A stretch of DNA of 64,000 nucleotides. It comes from Shouchella miscanthi (lineage in GTDB: Bacteria; Bacillota; Bacilli; Bacillales; Bacillaceae_D). This document shows, one piece after another, positions 7,421 through 14,836 of the stretch. Both the position numbers and the translations under genes were made by a program. The notes beneath the pieces are model-generated. The model was not told the origin of the DNA. It searched no databases and saw nothing but the letters and a program-made list of their open reading frames with translations. The DNA lies in the NCBI RefSeq assembly GCF_007725405.1, contig NZ_CP042163.1, positions 1,054,001-1,118,000 of the forward strand. The letters are read 5' to 3'. Numbering within the stretch: the stretch's first letter is position 1; each line of letters opens with the position of its first letter.

Positions 7421-7957
7421 CTAGAGAAGTTGCTGATAGTGGGTTTGTAGTAACCCCATATGAATGATATCAATCCACCCTCCATTTCTAAAGACGGCTT
7501 CTTTTATTCTTCCTTCCTGAACAAAGCCCACTTTCTTGTAAAGATGAATTGCTTTTTCATTTGTTGAAAAGACGCGCAACGATAATCGATGTAAATTTAA
7601 TTCGTAAAACGCGTATGTTAATAAGAGAGAAAGTGCTTCTGTGCCATACCCTTTGCCCCATTTGCTTTTTTCACCGATATCAAGAATGCACTCAGCGTTC
7701 CGGTTTTTGTAGTCAATTCCAATTAAAGAAATGACGCCAATAGGAGTGTCATGTTCAAGTTCTTCAATTATGTATGATTTTGACTGTGCAGAGGAAAGCA
7801 TCACGTTTTCGACAAAAGATTGAGTTTCTTCATATGTGTAAACGTCTAAGACAAGGCTAGTGGAAGCCATGACCTCATGGTCGTTTCTCCACTGATGATA
7901 AAGTGAGATGTCAGTGTTTTGCATTTTACGCAGTCGTAATCGAGTTGATTGAAACAT
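7421..7957 (-). CDS. GNAT N-acetyltransferase (RimJ/RimL/SpeG type)
   Basis: 178 residues spanning a whole GNAT fold of the RimJ/RimL class. The N-terminus (RLRLRKMQNTDISLYHQWRN) is typical. The acetyl-CoA pyrophosphate loop is KWGKGYGTEAL, and the C-terminal LHRLSLRVFSTNEKAI and YKKVGFVQEGRIKEAVF are the usual signatures for ribosomal protein or polyamine acetylases. The closest feel is spermidine acetyltransferase or a ribosomal N-acetylase; the substrate cannot be fixed. Start ATG 7957 with a GGGAGGAAA site. Single gene. Confidence 0.85.
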   Translation of the reverse strand: MFQSTRLRLRKMQNTDISLYHQWRNDHEVMASTSLVLDVYTYEETQSFVENVMLSSAQSKSYIIEELEHDTPIGVISLIGIDYKNRNAECILDIGEKSKWGKGYGTEALSLLLTYAFYELNLHRLSLRVFSTNEKAIHLYKKVGFVQEGRIKEAVFRNGGWIDIIHMGLLQTHYQQLL

Positions 7958-8125
7958 GATTTTTCCTCCCTTGTTTAATTGGCTTCATTGTATCATGAGA
8001 GAAAACGAATCACAGAAAAATTCAGAAATCACGTACAAATAGATTGATAGAGTGCATTTTTGTTCGGAAATGGAATGGTTTTAAGTGTTTTTTTTGAAAG
8101 TGTATGCTAAAATGAAACAAAAACG

Positions 8126-8220
8126 TAAAGACTCTATGTAACTGGCGCAATGTGGATAACCACGAGGGAGCATAGAGCGTACTTGCCGTGCGCCTGGGCA
8201 AAAGGGAATAGCCCTTTTCA
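8126..8220 (+). promoter_or_regulatory. ZTP (pfl) riboswitch of folD
   Basis: The leader before folD has the two conserved parts of the ZTP riboswitch. Stem P1 (CTCTATG 8132-8138 with CATAGAG 8171-8177) encloses the GGCGCAA...GGAT...CCACGAGGGAG loop. It is followed by the hallmark GTGCGCCTGGGCAAAAGGG at about 8189. The aptamer binds ZMP/ZTP, the intermediates that pile up when 10-formyl-tetrahydrofolate is short, and turns on one-carbon genes. The only downstream hairpin (AAAAGGG / CCCTTTT, 8200-8217) has no long T-run, so control may be weak termination or may act on translation. Confidence 0.9.
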
Positions 8221-8247
8221 CGTTCAAATAACGAAAGGATGGTTTGA

Positions 8248-9090
8248 ATGAAAACGCCCTTACTATTAGATGGAGTAGAAGTATCAAATCGCATTAAGGA
8301 TGATCTTGCAAAAAGAGTGACAGCCCTGAATGAGAAAGGCATTACTCCGTCCCTCGCAACCATTTTAGTAGGCGAAGATCCCTCTTCTGCTACTTATGTG
8401 CGAATGAAAGGAAATGCCTGTCGCAAGCTTGGGATGGAATCAAAGAAAATCGAAATGCCAACAGAAACAACTACGGAAGAGCTGTTAGCAACAATTAAGC
8501 AGTTAAATGAGGATGATACCGTTCATGGTATTTTATTGCAGCATCCTGTTCCTGAGCAAATTGATGAACGTGCTGCATTTGATGCGATCGCGATTGAAAA
8601 AGACGTAGATGGCGTTACCACTCTTGGATTTGCGCAAAATGCTTTCCATTTTGCCCAATACCCTTCATGTACGCCAGCAGCCATTATGGCTATTCTCGAC
8701 CACTATGACTTACCAATCGAAGGGAAACATGCTGTTGTTGTTGGCAGAAGCCCGATTCTAGGTAAACCAGTATCCATGATGTTGCTCAATCGAAACGCAA
8801 CGGTAACCATTTGTCATTCTCGCACAAGTGAGTTAGAAGCCCATGTCAAACAAGCGGACATTGTTGTTGCAGCTGTTGGTCGCCCTGAATTTATTAAAGG
8901 GGAATGGATCAAGCCGGGTGCCTTCGTACTTGATGCTGGTTACAATAAAGGAAATGTTGGTGATTGTGACTACGATGGTTGTGCAGCCAATGCATCTGCC
9001 ATTACGCCAGTGCCTGGAGGCGTTGGTCCTGTAACCATTTCAATGTTGTTAAAACATACGGTTGATGCAGCTGAACGAGCACAATTATAA
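8248..9090 (+). CDS. folD: FolD: methylene-THF dehydrogenase / methenyl-THF cyclohydrolase
   Basis: 280 residues, normal full length. It interconverts 5,10-methylene-, methenyl- and 10-formyl-tetrahydrofolate using NADP. The N-terminal catalytic domain has [14 protein letters not shown] with the conserved Tyr and Lys, and [13 protein letters not shown]. The Rossmann domain has [18 protein letters not shown], and the [14 protein letters not shown]-terminal signature is intact. ATG 8248 has an AAAGGATGG site. Unlike the B. subtilis arrangement with nusB and xse genes, here folD is alone and under a ZTP riboswitch, tying it to purine and folate status. Confidence 0.97.
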   Translation: MKTPLLLDGVEVSNRIKDDLAKRVTALNEKGITPSLATILVGEDPSSATYVRMKGNACRKLGMESKKIEMPTETTTEELLATIKQLNEDDTVHGILLQHPVPEQIDERAAFDAIAIEKDVDGVTTLGFAQNAFHFAQYPSCTPAAIMAILDHYDLPIEGKHAVVVGRSPILGKPVSMMLLNRNATVTICHSRTSELEAHVKQADIVVAAVGRPEFIKGEWIKPGAFVLDAGYNKGNVGDCDYDGCAANASAITPVPGGVGPVTISMLLKHTVDAAERAQL

Positions 9091-9099
9091 AAAGTGATG

Positions 9100-9139
9100 A
9101 GAGATTAAAGGTGAAAGAGTACCTTTGGTCTCTTTTTTT
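9100..9139 (+). terminator. Rho-independent terminator of folD
   Basis: A 13-bp stem (AGAGATTAAAGGT / ACCTTTGGTCTCT, two wobble pairs) with an 8-base loop is followed by TTTTTTT. Confidence 0.85.
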
Positions 9140-9167
9140 GATAGGCTAATTAAAGGGAGGTGGGGTT

Positions 9168-10070
9168 TTGAATGAGGTGTTGCACGAAATAACAAAGAGG
9201 TATCAACTTAAGGATTGTCAATTTGTTTGCATAGGTGGCTTTTACAATCATGTGTTTTCTAATGGTTCACATGTTGTAAAAGTGTTTCATGAAAACCAAG
9301 CGAATTCGGTGCAAATGGAGCATGAAATCAATGTAATGACATACATGAATCAGCGAGGGATTCCTTCCGCAAGCGTTTTTCATTCAAATCGACAACGAAC
9401 GTTTGAAGAAATCATGTATTGTGGCGAGCGTTATTTTTGCTTTGTACAGTCAAGAATAGAGGGTGAAACCATTGCCATTACTGATTTGTCGGGGGGGAAT
9501 ATAGCTGAGTGGGGTGCGCAAATAGGGGCAATCCATCACGCAGGAAAAGCATATAGCCACTATTATCCATTGAACCACTGGCATGAGGAATCCATTGTAC
9601 AAACGGCTAGTATTGTACTTGACGATACACTACAAGCAGTGTGGCTTAATGTGTATAAGAAATTAACATCGTTAACGCAAGACGATTCAAGCTATGGACT
9701 GATCCATCATGATCTTCATCATGAAAATAGTCGTTTTCTCGGCAATAAAGCGTCAATCATTGATTTTGAGAGCACCATCCAGCATTGGTATATATATGAT
9801 CTCGCAATAGCGATTTACCATGCATCACTGCATATTGAAAAAGACAAACGAGCTGATTGGTATGAATGGTTTTCCTCTATCATGCTGGAAGGCTATCAAT
9901 CAACGTTCTCATTAGAAAAAAAGTGGGTAGATGAACTATCCTTCTTTATTTATTACCGCCAGTGGTACTCCTATCTATATTTCCAAGTACATCTAGAAAA
10001 AAATGAACAGGTTACCCAGATGTTAGAAAAGATGAAGTCTTATCTAGCAGCTGAGAAAACCATTATTTAG
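9168..10070 (+). CDS. APH/choline-kinase-like phosphotransferase
   Basis: 300 residues with a protein-kinase-like phosphotransferase fold. A lysine in a short strand (HVVKVFHEN, about 33-41) would bind ATP. The Brenner-type catalytic loop is HHDLHHENSRF (HxDxxxxN), and the metal-binding motif is SIIDFEST, with DFE in place of DFG. This is the pattern of aminoglycoside, choline or homoserine kinases (APH superfamily). The actual acceptor is unknown, and most chromosomal members are not resistance genes. TTG 9168 is used because AAAGGGAGGTGG lies just upstream. Confidence 0.8.
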   Translation: MNEVLHEITKRYQLKDCQFVCIGGFYNHVFSNGSHVVKVFHENQANSVQMEHEINVMTYMNQRGIPSASVFHSNRQRTFEEIMYCGERYFCFVQSRIEGETIAITDLSGGNIAEWGAQIGAIHHAGKAYSHYYPLNHWHEESIVQTASIVLDDTLQAVWLNVYKKLTSLTQDDSSYGLIHHDLHHENSRFLGNKASIIDFESTIQHWYIYDLAIAIYHASLHIEKDKRADWYEWFSSIMLEGYQSTFSLEKKWVDELSFFIYYRQWYSYLYFQVHLEKNEQVTQMLEKMKSYLAAEKTII

Positions 10071-10104
10071 AAAAGGATGAAGGATTATTTTTTATGTTGT
10101 CGTG

Positions 10105-10233
10105 ATGATATGCCTCATTTTCTACTTATTTTATCAAATCAAGCAAATAAGAAAAGAAAATGAAGAACTGAAAAAACAGCAGATGCTCATCATTAAAATG
10201 CTTGAATATCAACTTGAAAGGGATTCGCGTTAA
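10105..10233 (+). CDS. Small membrane-anchored coiled-coil peptide
   Basis: A 42-residue frame: one hydrophobic helix (MICLIFYLFYQI) followed by a charged coiled-coil stretch (KQIRKENEELKKQQ) and a short basic tail. The frame extends upstream to 10084, right behind an AAAAGGATGAAGG site, but only non-standard codons (ATT) are available there. ATG 10105 or GTG 10102 are rather far from that site. It may be a real small protein of the DUF4083 kind (one helix plus coiled coil), or slightly damaged at its start. It follows the phosphotransferase by about 35 bases and shares the next terminator. Confidence 0.5.
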   Translation: MICLIFYLFYQIKQIRKENEELKKQQMLIIKMLEYQLERDSR

Positions 10234-10275
10234 AAAAAGACCAGTTGCCTAAGAATAGTGCAAACTGGTCTTTTT
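10232..10275. terminator. Bidirectional terminator overlapping a CDS end
   Basis: A long stem (AAAAAGACCAGTT / AACTGGTCTTTTT) works in both directions. The stop codon and last codons of the leftward hydrolase gene lie in the loop and right arm. Confidence 0.85.
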
Positions 10276-11553
10276 CGTATGCGCAAATAAGAAGTCTTGC
10301 ACATAGTGCCACGTTTCTCTGGCGGCATCGGCATTCCCTTTTTTCGTGCCGCCAAAATCCATTATCATGCCACCTCCAACATGCATATAGGTTGAAGTTG
10401 GCATACCTGGTAGCCCATAGGGGAAGGCAAGGAAATGGCCACCTTCGTCATAATACAGGTGTTTGTTGTCCGTTCGTTTGCCATGAAGTTCGTGTTGAAC
10501 CATTCGAGCATAATCAGCAGACGGCCAACATTCGTCTTTTTCACCTGCAATGGTTAGTAGAGGAGCATTCACTTGCTCAACTGGAATTCGAATAGCGTCT
10601 AAATTTGTTGCTTTTGCTTGTGAGAGAGACCAGATTGGTAAGAAAGAAAAAGGCTTACGTGTAAGTATGCTTTTCCCGATGTTAAGAAAATGCTTTGCTG
10701 TGTAAGTGAATTTCAAGTAAGGCAGTGGTGCATTCTGTTGTGTCCAGGCTGGAATTGGTGCATAAATCGTGTTACGTAATCCGGATGTTACATAAGCTCC
10801 TGGAGCTCCGGCAATAACCGATTGATAGTCGTCGTAAGTGGAAGCAAGCAGTAAGGCGAGTTCGCCACCTCTGGAGTAGCCAATAAGCGAAACGGTGTTA
10901 TCTGCGGCATCATGGGATTTAAGCCAAAGGGTAGCTTTTTGAAAATATTCTAAGGGAATGTTTTCAAGATCTTTCGATACACCTTCCGCTCCAAAATAAG
11001 CAAGAGACAATACAGTATAGCCTTTCGATGCAAGAAGTGCAGCAGCATGTTCATTTACACCACCATCAGATCCGCCTACTACTAATACACCTGGGAAAGC
11101 TTGGGCAGTATCAGGGTGGAAGAGGGTGCCAACTAGTTCTGCTTCGTGGACAGGCACGCGTTTAACGGTTTCATCATAAAATTTTCTATGTACATGAGCT
11201 GTATCTAATAGCTTTCCAGAAGAGTCTTCAAGTGTAAATGAGTAGGTAAGCGGCTCAGCGTTCCACTTATCAAAATAATCACCGTGCTTTTTCCCAATCC
11301 GCTCCATTGACCAGACTAAACCTTCTGCATCAATGCCTTTGTAACTTCCGGACAAGGGAGCTGTTGAAGCAAGGTGGAGATTCCCATCTTGATTCGCTTC
11401 ATATAATGCGCTAGCCTCAAAGATTGCATCATTGTCATCTTTCGTTTGTACTTTAATGGTTACTTTTTGCTTTGGCATTAAGTCATAAACAGATAGTTGT
11501 AATGGTTGATCGATGAGTGCACGAATAGGTGTTACGACAATACGAGGGGTCAT
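10249..11553 (-). CDS. Acyl-CoA thioesterase / BAAT-family hydrolase
   Basis: 434 residues, start ATG 11551-11553 behind AAAGGAGG. The N-terminal 130 residues form the beta-sandwich domain of acyl-CoA thioesterases and bile-acid-CoA:amino acid N-acyltransferases. The rest is the BAAT C-terminal alpha/beta hydrolase: nucleophile in IGYSRGGELALLLAS (Ser rather than the Cys of true BAATs), acid in GEKDECWPS, and histidine in YDEGGHFLAFP. The Ser suggests thioesterase or esterase activity on a CoA-linked substrate. Bacillus homologues are uncharacterised. It is monocistronic and convergent with the phosphotransferase unit. Confidence 0.85.
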   Translation of the reverse strand: MTPRIVVTPIRALIDQPLQLSVYDLMPKQKVTIKVQTKDDNDAIFEASALYEANQDGNLHLASTAPLSGSYKGIDAEGLVWSMERIGKKHGDYFDKWNAEPLTYSFTLEDSSGKLLDTAHVHRKFYDETVKRVPVHEAELVGTLFHPDTAQAFPGVLVVGGSDGGVNEHAAALLASKGYTVLSLAYFGAEGVSKDLENIPLEYFQKATLWLKSHDAADNTVSLIGYSRGGELALLLASTYDDYQSVIAGAPGAYVTSGLRNTIYAPIPAWTQQNAPLPYLKFTYTAKHFLNIGKSILTRKPFSFLPIWSLSQAKATNLDAIRIPVEQVNAPLLTIAGEKDECWPSADYARMVQHELHGKRTDNKHLYYDEGGHFLAFPYGLPGMPTSTYMHVGGGMIMDFGGTKKGNADAARETWHYVQDFLFAHTKKTSLHYS

Positions 11554-11624
11554 TGGTAAACCTCCTTTCAAATGGTCTGTAATCAATCTATACGTTAGGA
11601 AAAGTGAAAATGTTCCCAATACCG

Positions 11625-11654
11625 AAAAAAGCCTAAGTGCTTGGACACTTAGGC
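11625..11654 (-). terminator. Rho-independent terminator of the Sm-like pair
   Basis: On the minus strand GCCTAAGTG / CACTTAGGC (9 bp, 6-base loop) is followed by TTTTTT. Confidence 0.85.
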
Positions 11655-11662
11655 CTTCTTAA

Positions 11663-11962
11663 TTAGACTTCTACAGCAACGATTTGGTCACAGCAGATTG
11701 TAATGATGCGAACTTTTTTCTTATCACATTTACAGTGGTCGTGAGAGTGACAATCAGCATTTGCTAATTCAACTGTATCACCATCAATACCTACAAAGCT
11801 ACCAGTAACTTTGTCTCCACCTTTTAAAATGACTTTTACATGCTCACCACGCGCGATGTTTTTGAAAAATGTTTCGCAACCGCAGTCTCCAGAACCGTAA
11901 TTATTTGAACCGTAATTTCCACAGCCACAAGAATTGTAGCCGTAATTATTTCCGTAACCCAT
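11663..11962 (-). CDS. Cys-rich coat-type protein with Sm-like domain (paralogue 1)
   Basis: 99 residues from ATG 11962 (AAGGAGA site). The N-terminal third is Gly/Tyr/Asn/Cys-rich low-complexity sequence (GYGNNYGYNSCGCGNYG). It is followed by a compact beta-rich domain, HVKVILKGGDKVTGSFVGID...VELAN, which looks like an LSm/Hfq-like or DUF2642-type barrel. A His/Cys insert (CHSHDHCKCDKKK) and a closing ITICCDQIVAVEV complete it. Gly/Cys-rich tails of this kind are typical of spore coat or crust proteins, which cross-link. It is a tandem duplicate of the gene just upstream, 44 bases away, and probably co-transcribed from its promoter. Function unproven. Confidence 0.7.
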   Translation of the reverse strand: MGYGNNYGYNSCGCGNYGSNNYGSGDCGCETFFKNIARGEHVKVILKGGDKVTGSFVGIDGDTVELANADCHSHDHCKCDKKKVRIITICCDQIVAVEV

Positions 11963-12006
11963 TTTTAATTTCTCCTTCCGCATAATCCTATTATTTTTTG
12001 AAACCA

Positions 12007-12261
12007 TTAAACTTCTACTGCTGCGATGTCGTCACAACAAATCGTAACGATTCTCGCTTTTTTACATTTATCGTCGCAATCAACGTTTGCTAGATTTACC
12101 ACGTTGCCACGTACATCTACAAATTCACCTTTAATTTTACCGCCGCCTTTAAGAATCACTTTTACGTGTTCTCCACGAGCGATGTGTTTGAATAAAGTAG
12201 AGCAGTCACAACCGTTTGAATTCGAATAATCAGAGTAACTTCCTCCGTAACCATAACCCAT
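12007..12261 (-). CDS. Cys-rich coat-type protein with Sm-like domain (paralogue 2)
   Basis: 84 residues from ATG 12261 behind GGGAGGCGA. It shares IARGEHVKVILKGG, the GEFV..RGNVVNLAN core and the VTICCDDIAAVEV end with its downstream neighbour, and has a similar Gly/Tyr/Ser/Asn-rich head (GYGYGGSYSDYSNSNGCDC). It lacks the His-rich insert of the other copy. The pair clearly arose by tandem duplication and later diverged. A -10 that matches SigK exactly lies 34 bases upstream, so late mother-cell expression and a role in the spore surface are likely but inferred. Confidence 0.7.
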   Translation of the reverse strand: MGYGYGGSYSDYSNSNGCDCSTLFKHIARGEHVKVILKGGGKIKGEFVDVRGNVVNLANVDCDDKCKKARIVTICCDDIAAVEV

Positions 12262-12293
12262 TAGTGTCGCCTCCCTTCGCTTTGCTATGTTAA

Positions 12294-12302
12294 TACTGTA
12301 TG
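12294..12302 (-). promoter_or_regulatory. SigK-like -10 of the Sm-like coat pair
   Basis: Minus-strand CATACAGTA fits CATANNNTA perfectly and is placed for a leader of about 27 bases. No clear AC -35 is seen at 16-17 bases, and SigE (which prefers CATACAAT) is an alternative. Confidence 0.45.
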
Positions 12303-12402
12303 TAGAGAATTCTTTCATGCATAGGCAATAGAAAGGGGACAAACGCTCGTTTTTACTAGATTAGGTCAAATGCATAGAAGAGAAGGTCGGAATAAAGTCC
12401 AA

Positions 12403-13275
12403 TCAATCTAAGGATAATGCGTGTTTAATAAAGCGTTTTGTGTTTTTCGTAACAGGAACGCCTTGACGATGGATGAAGGAAAATTGTCTTTCGGTCTGCA
12501 AGTTTAAATGGTTTAACACTTGAAGGGATCCATTGCGGAGTTCTTCTTGAATAGCCGATTCTGAAATAAAAGCCAAGCCTAGCCCGTTTTTAACCCCTTC
12601 CTTAATACCTTGAGTGGAGCTGATGGTGATGGAGGAGTGTATGGTGAGTTGAAAGGTTTCGATTAATGTTTCAAATGATTCTCTTGTACCGGATCCCTCT
12701 TCTCTTATAACCCAGCTTTGATTTTGAAGATCATTTATTGTTTGATAGTGCTCAACATCGCGGGTTGAACAGATGATGACAAGCTGGTCATGTTTAAAAG
12801 GTGTTTGTTCAATGTTTTTTGCCTTAATGGTCCCTTCAACAAGGCCAAAGTCGACGTCAAAGTGCTGCACCTTTTGCATAATTGTATCCGTATTGGCAAT
12901 TGTAATAGCAAATGTCAGGTTTGGATAAAGCCCTTTTAAAGATGCAATCATTTGTGGCAATAGATATTCACCAATCGTGAAGCTGGCACCAATCTTCAAC
13001 AGCCCTGAAGCTTCGTGATGGCGAGCGTACAAGCTTTCTTGGATGTTGCGATAAATGTGTTGAATCTTTAAAGCTTCTTTATAAAAAAAATGACCATCTT
13101 CGGTAAGAAAGATCTGTCTCGTTGTTCTTCTAATAAATTGAGTTTGAAACTGATTTTCAAGATTTTTGATCTGCACACTTACAGTAGGTTGTGAAAGGGA
13201 ACGTTTCTCCGCTGTTTTTGTAAAATTTTTTTCTTGTACAAGTGTAATAAACGTCTCTATTTCATCAATATTCAT
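12403..13275 (-). CDS. LysR-family regulator, probably of yeiH (CysL/YeiE-like)
   Basis: 290 residues. The N-terminal winged helix-turn-helix is classical (MNIDEIETFITLVQEKNFTKTAEK, with SQPTVSVQIKNLE), and the C-terminal periplasmic-binding-type effector domain is complete. It is divergent from a YeiH-type transporter gene, the same arrangement as yeiE-yeiH in enterobacteria. Its closest relatives are likely the sulfur-related CysL/YeiE regulators. It probably binds the inverted repeat in the shared promoter region and senses a sulfur oxyanion. Start ATG 13275 follows a GGGGTAG site. Confidence 0.9.
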   Translation of the reverse strand: MNIDEIETFITLVQEKNFTKTAEKRSLSQPTVSVQIKNLENQFQTQFIRRTTRQIFLTEDGHFFYKEALKIQHIYRNIQESLYARHHEASGLLKIGASFTIGEYLLPQMIASLKGLYPNLTFAITIANTDTIMQKVQHFDVDFGLVEGTIKAKNIEQTPFKHDQLVIICSTRDVEHYQTINDLQNQSWVIREEGSGTRESFETLIETFQLTIHSSITISSTQGIKEGVKNGLGLAFISESAIQEELRNGSLQVLNHLNLQTERQFSFIHRQGVPVTKNTKRFIKHALSLD

Positions 13276-13304
13276 TGTGCTACCCCATTTTTATTATTTT
13301 CTTT

Positions 13305-13330
13305 AATAAATGTTATTATACTTATTTATT
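13305..13330. promoter_or_regulatory. Candidate LysR operator
   Basis: Inverted repeat AATAAAT-N12-ATTTATT in the 78-base gap between the divergent LysR and yeiH-type genes, of the size and AT content of LysR-type binding sites. Its position suits control of both genes. Confidence 0.55.
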
Positions 13331-13381
13331 TTACAAATAGCGAGGAGGTTCTTATGATTAAGTGGTTAGGGAGTGAACAAC

Positions 13382-14368
13382 ATGAATACACAGAAGGCTA
13401 TCGGAATAGGGTTAACCGCTTTACTTGCCACGGTAGCCACTTTGCTAGCAAAAGTGCCAGGATTAACAATAGTTGGTCCGTTAATTCTGGCGATCGTAAT
13501 TGGAATGATTGTGGGGAATTATACAAAGGCGGCTCAGAATGTTGGAGAGGGAATTGCGTTTTCTTCAAAGGTTCTTTTACGAGCAGGAATTATTTTACTT
13601 GGGCTCCGGTTGAATTTTTTTGCCATACAAGGTTTGGGTATAAGTGGTCTTCTTTATGCCATCGTTTTAAGCGCTATCGCTTTTCTAACTGTATATGGGA
13701 TAAGCAGGAAATTGAGAATTGATCCTTCATTTGCCGTTCTGCTCGCAGGCGGAACAGCCATATGCGGTGCTGCGGCCATTGCTGCTATTGCGCCAGTAAT
13801 AAAAGCACAGGAAAAAGCAGTTGCTTTATCCATTGCGACGATCGCGTTACTAGGAACGTTTTTTACACTTATCTATACTGGACTTTATCCACTTCTTTTA
13901 CCACAAGGTGAACAGTACGGTATCTTTGTAGGTGGAACATTACATGAGATTGCCCATGTCGTTGCAGCTTCTTCAATTGGTGGGATCGAAGCCGAAAATC
14001 ATGCCATCATTGTAAAAATGCTTCGAGTTATGTTATTACTACCGCTGATGATCTTCATAATGTGGTGGTTTGAACGGAAGAAAAAGGTCGCTCAATCTTT
14101 TTCGTTTCGAAAGTTACCAATCCCATGGTTTGTTTTCGGTTTTTTAGCAATGAGCCTCGTGCAAACGTTTGGTTTCTTACATGAAAATGTTGTACAGTGG
14201 TTACTTGGCATTGCCTATTTCTTGTTAGCGATGGCAATGGCGGGTCTTGGCTTAAACGTGAAGTTTCGTGCTTTTCAAGAAGTGGGACCCCGTTTGTTTT
14301 TAGCAGGAATAGGGGGGACAATTGTTTTAGTTCTTTTTGGCGCACTACTTATTCCACTCTTATTCTAA
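13382..14368 (+). CDS. yeiH: YeiH/UPF0324-family transporter (putative sulfate/sulfur-compound exporter)
   Basis: 328 residues, 10 or so membrane helices, with family signatures LLRAGIILLGLRLNFF, LLAGGTAICGAAAIAAIAP and GTLHEIAHVVAA. UPF0324/YeiH proteins are annotated as sulfate exporters, mainly from their link to CysL/YeiE regulators; transport has not been shown for most. I take ATG 13382, with AGGGAGTG just upstream; a GTG at 13373 is also possible. A very strong GAGGAGG followed by ATG 13354 opens a different frame that overlaps the start of this gene, which could serve as a coupling leader. Confidence 0.9.
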   Translation: MNTQKAIGIGLTALLATVATLLAKVPGLTIVGPLILAIVIGMIVGNYTKAAQNVGEGIAFSSKVLLRAGIILLGLRLNFFAIQGLGISGLLYAIVLSAIAFLTVYGISRKLRIDPSFAVLLAGGTAICGAAAIAAIAPVIKAQEKAVALSIATIALLGTFFTLIYTGLYPLLLPQGEQYGIFVGGTLHEIAHVVAASSIGGIEAENHAIIVKMLRVMLLLPLMIFIMWWFERKKKVAQSFSFRKLPIPWFVFGFLAMSLVQTFGFLHENVVQWLLGIAYFLLAMAMAGLGLNVKFRAFQEVGPRLFLAGIGGTIVLVLFGALLIPLLF

Positions 14369-14385
14369 AATCGCCACTCGGTTAA

Positions 14386-14413
14386 AGCCATTACCATTCA
14401 GGTAGTGGTTTTT
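14386..14413 (+). terminator. Rho-independent terminator
   Basis: CCATTACC / GGTAGTGG (one wobble) with a 5-base loop followed by TTTTT; ends the yeiH-type gene. Confidence 0.8.
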
Positions 14414-14431
14414 CTAATATCAGCCTCTAGA

Positions 14432-14487
14432 CTGAGAACTAAATCGTTCTTCAGCTCGTTTCGAAGAATTGGTCAGAATCGTATGCT
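14432..14487 (+). promoter_or_regulatory. Candidate LiaR-controlled promoter
   Basis: A -10 TATGCT (14482-14487) has only a poor -35 (TTTCGA, 14459-14464). Just upstream lies an imperfect palindrome, CTGAGAAC-N6-GTTCTTCAG (14432-14454), centred near -50. A weak -35 with an adjoining palindrome is what an activator such as LiaR needs. The identity of the binding protein is inferred from the operon it precedes. Confidence 0.5.
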
Positions 14488-14517
14488 AGTAGTAACAAAT
14501 CGACAGGAGGTGACGTA

Positions 14518-14817
14518 ATGACAACAAAAGGATGGATCATTCTCGGTGCTGTTGCACTTTCCATCATCTTGCTTTCATCATTAGGAGCGATGTTAGGATT
14601 AGTAGCAGGTGCTGGACTTGCTTACTTAGGGTGGCGTCAAGCAACATTAAGTGAAGCCGTCGTGATGAAGGTACTTTGGTGGGTTGTACTCGTTATTGGT
14701 GTCCTAGTAGGCATTAGTAGTTTGCCAGGAATTATTGGAGTCGTAGCGCTTTACTTGCTGCTAAAGCTTTACGACAAATGGAAAGAAACAAAAGATTATT
14801 CTTATGATAAATTTTAA
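14518..14817 (+). CDS. liaI: LiaI-like small membrane protein
   Basis: 99 residues, mostly hydrophobic, with four short membrane segments (first: GWIILGAVALSIILLSSLGA) and a charged C-terminus (KWKETKDYSYDKF). It is the first gene of a lia-type operon. In B. subtilis LiaI anchors the PspA-like LiaH at the membrane under cell-wall antibiotic stress; LiaH-like protein is encoded 19 bases downstream here. The ribosome site AGGAGGTGA is strong. Sequence similarity to LiaI is mostly topology, so the name rests on position. Confidence 0.75.
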   Translation: MTTKGWIILGAVALSIILLSSLGAMLGLVAGAGLAYLGWRQATLSEAVVMKVLWWVVLVIGVLVGISSLPGIIGVVALYLLLKLYDKWKETKDYSYDKF

Positions 14818-14836
14818 TGAATGCAGGAGGTAGAAG

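Noticed and set aside
8022-8363. Minus-strand open frames across the folD leader
   Set aside because: They run antisense to the ZTP riboswitch and folD start, have no ribosome site and no recognisable content.
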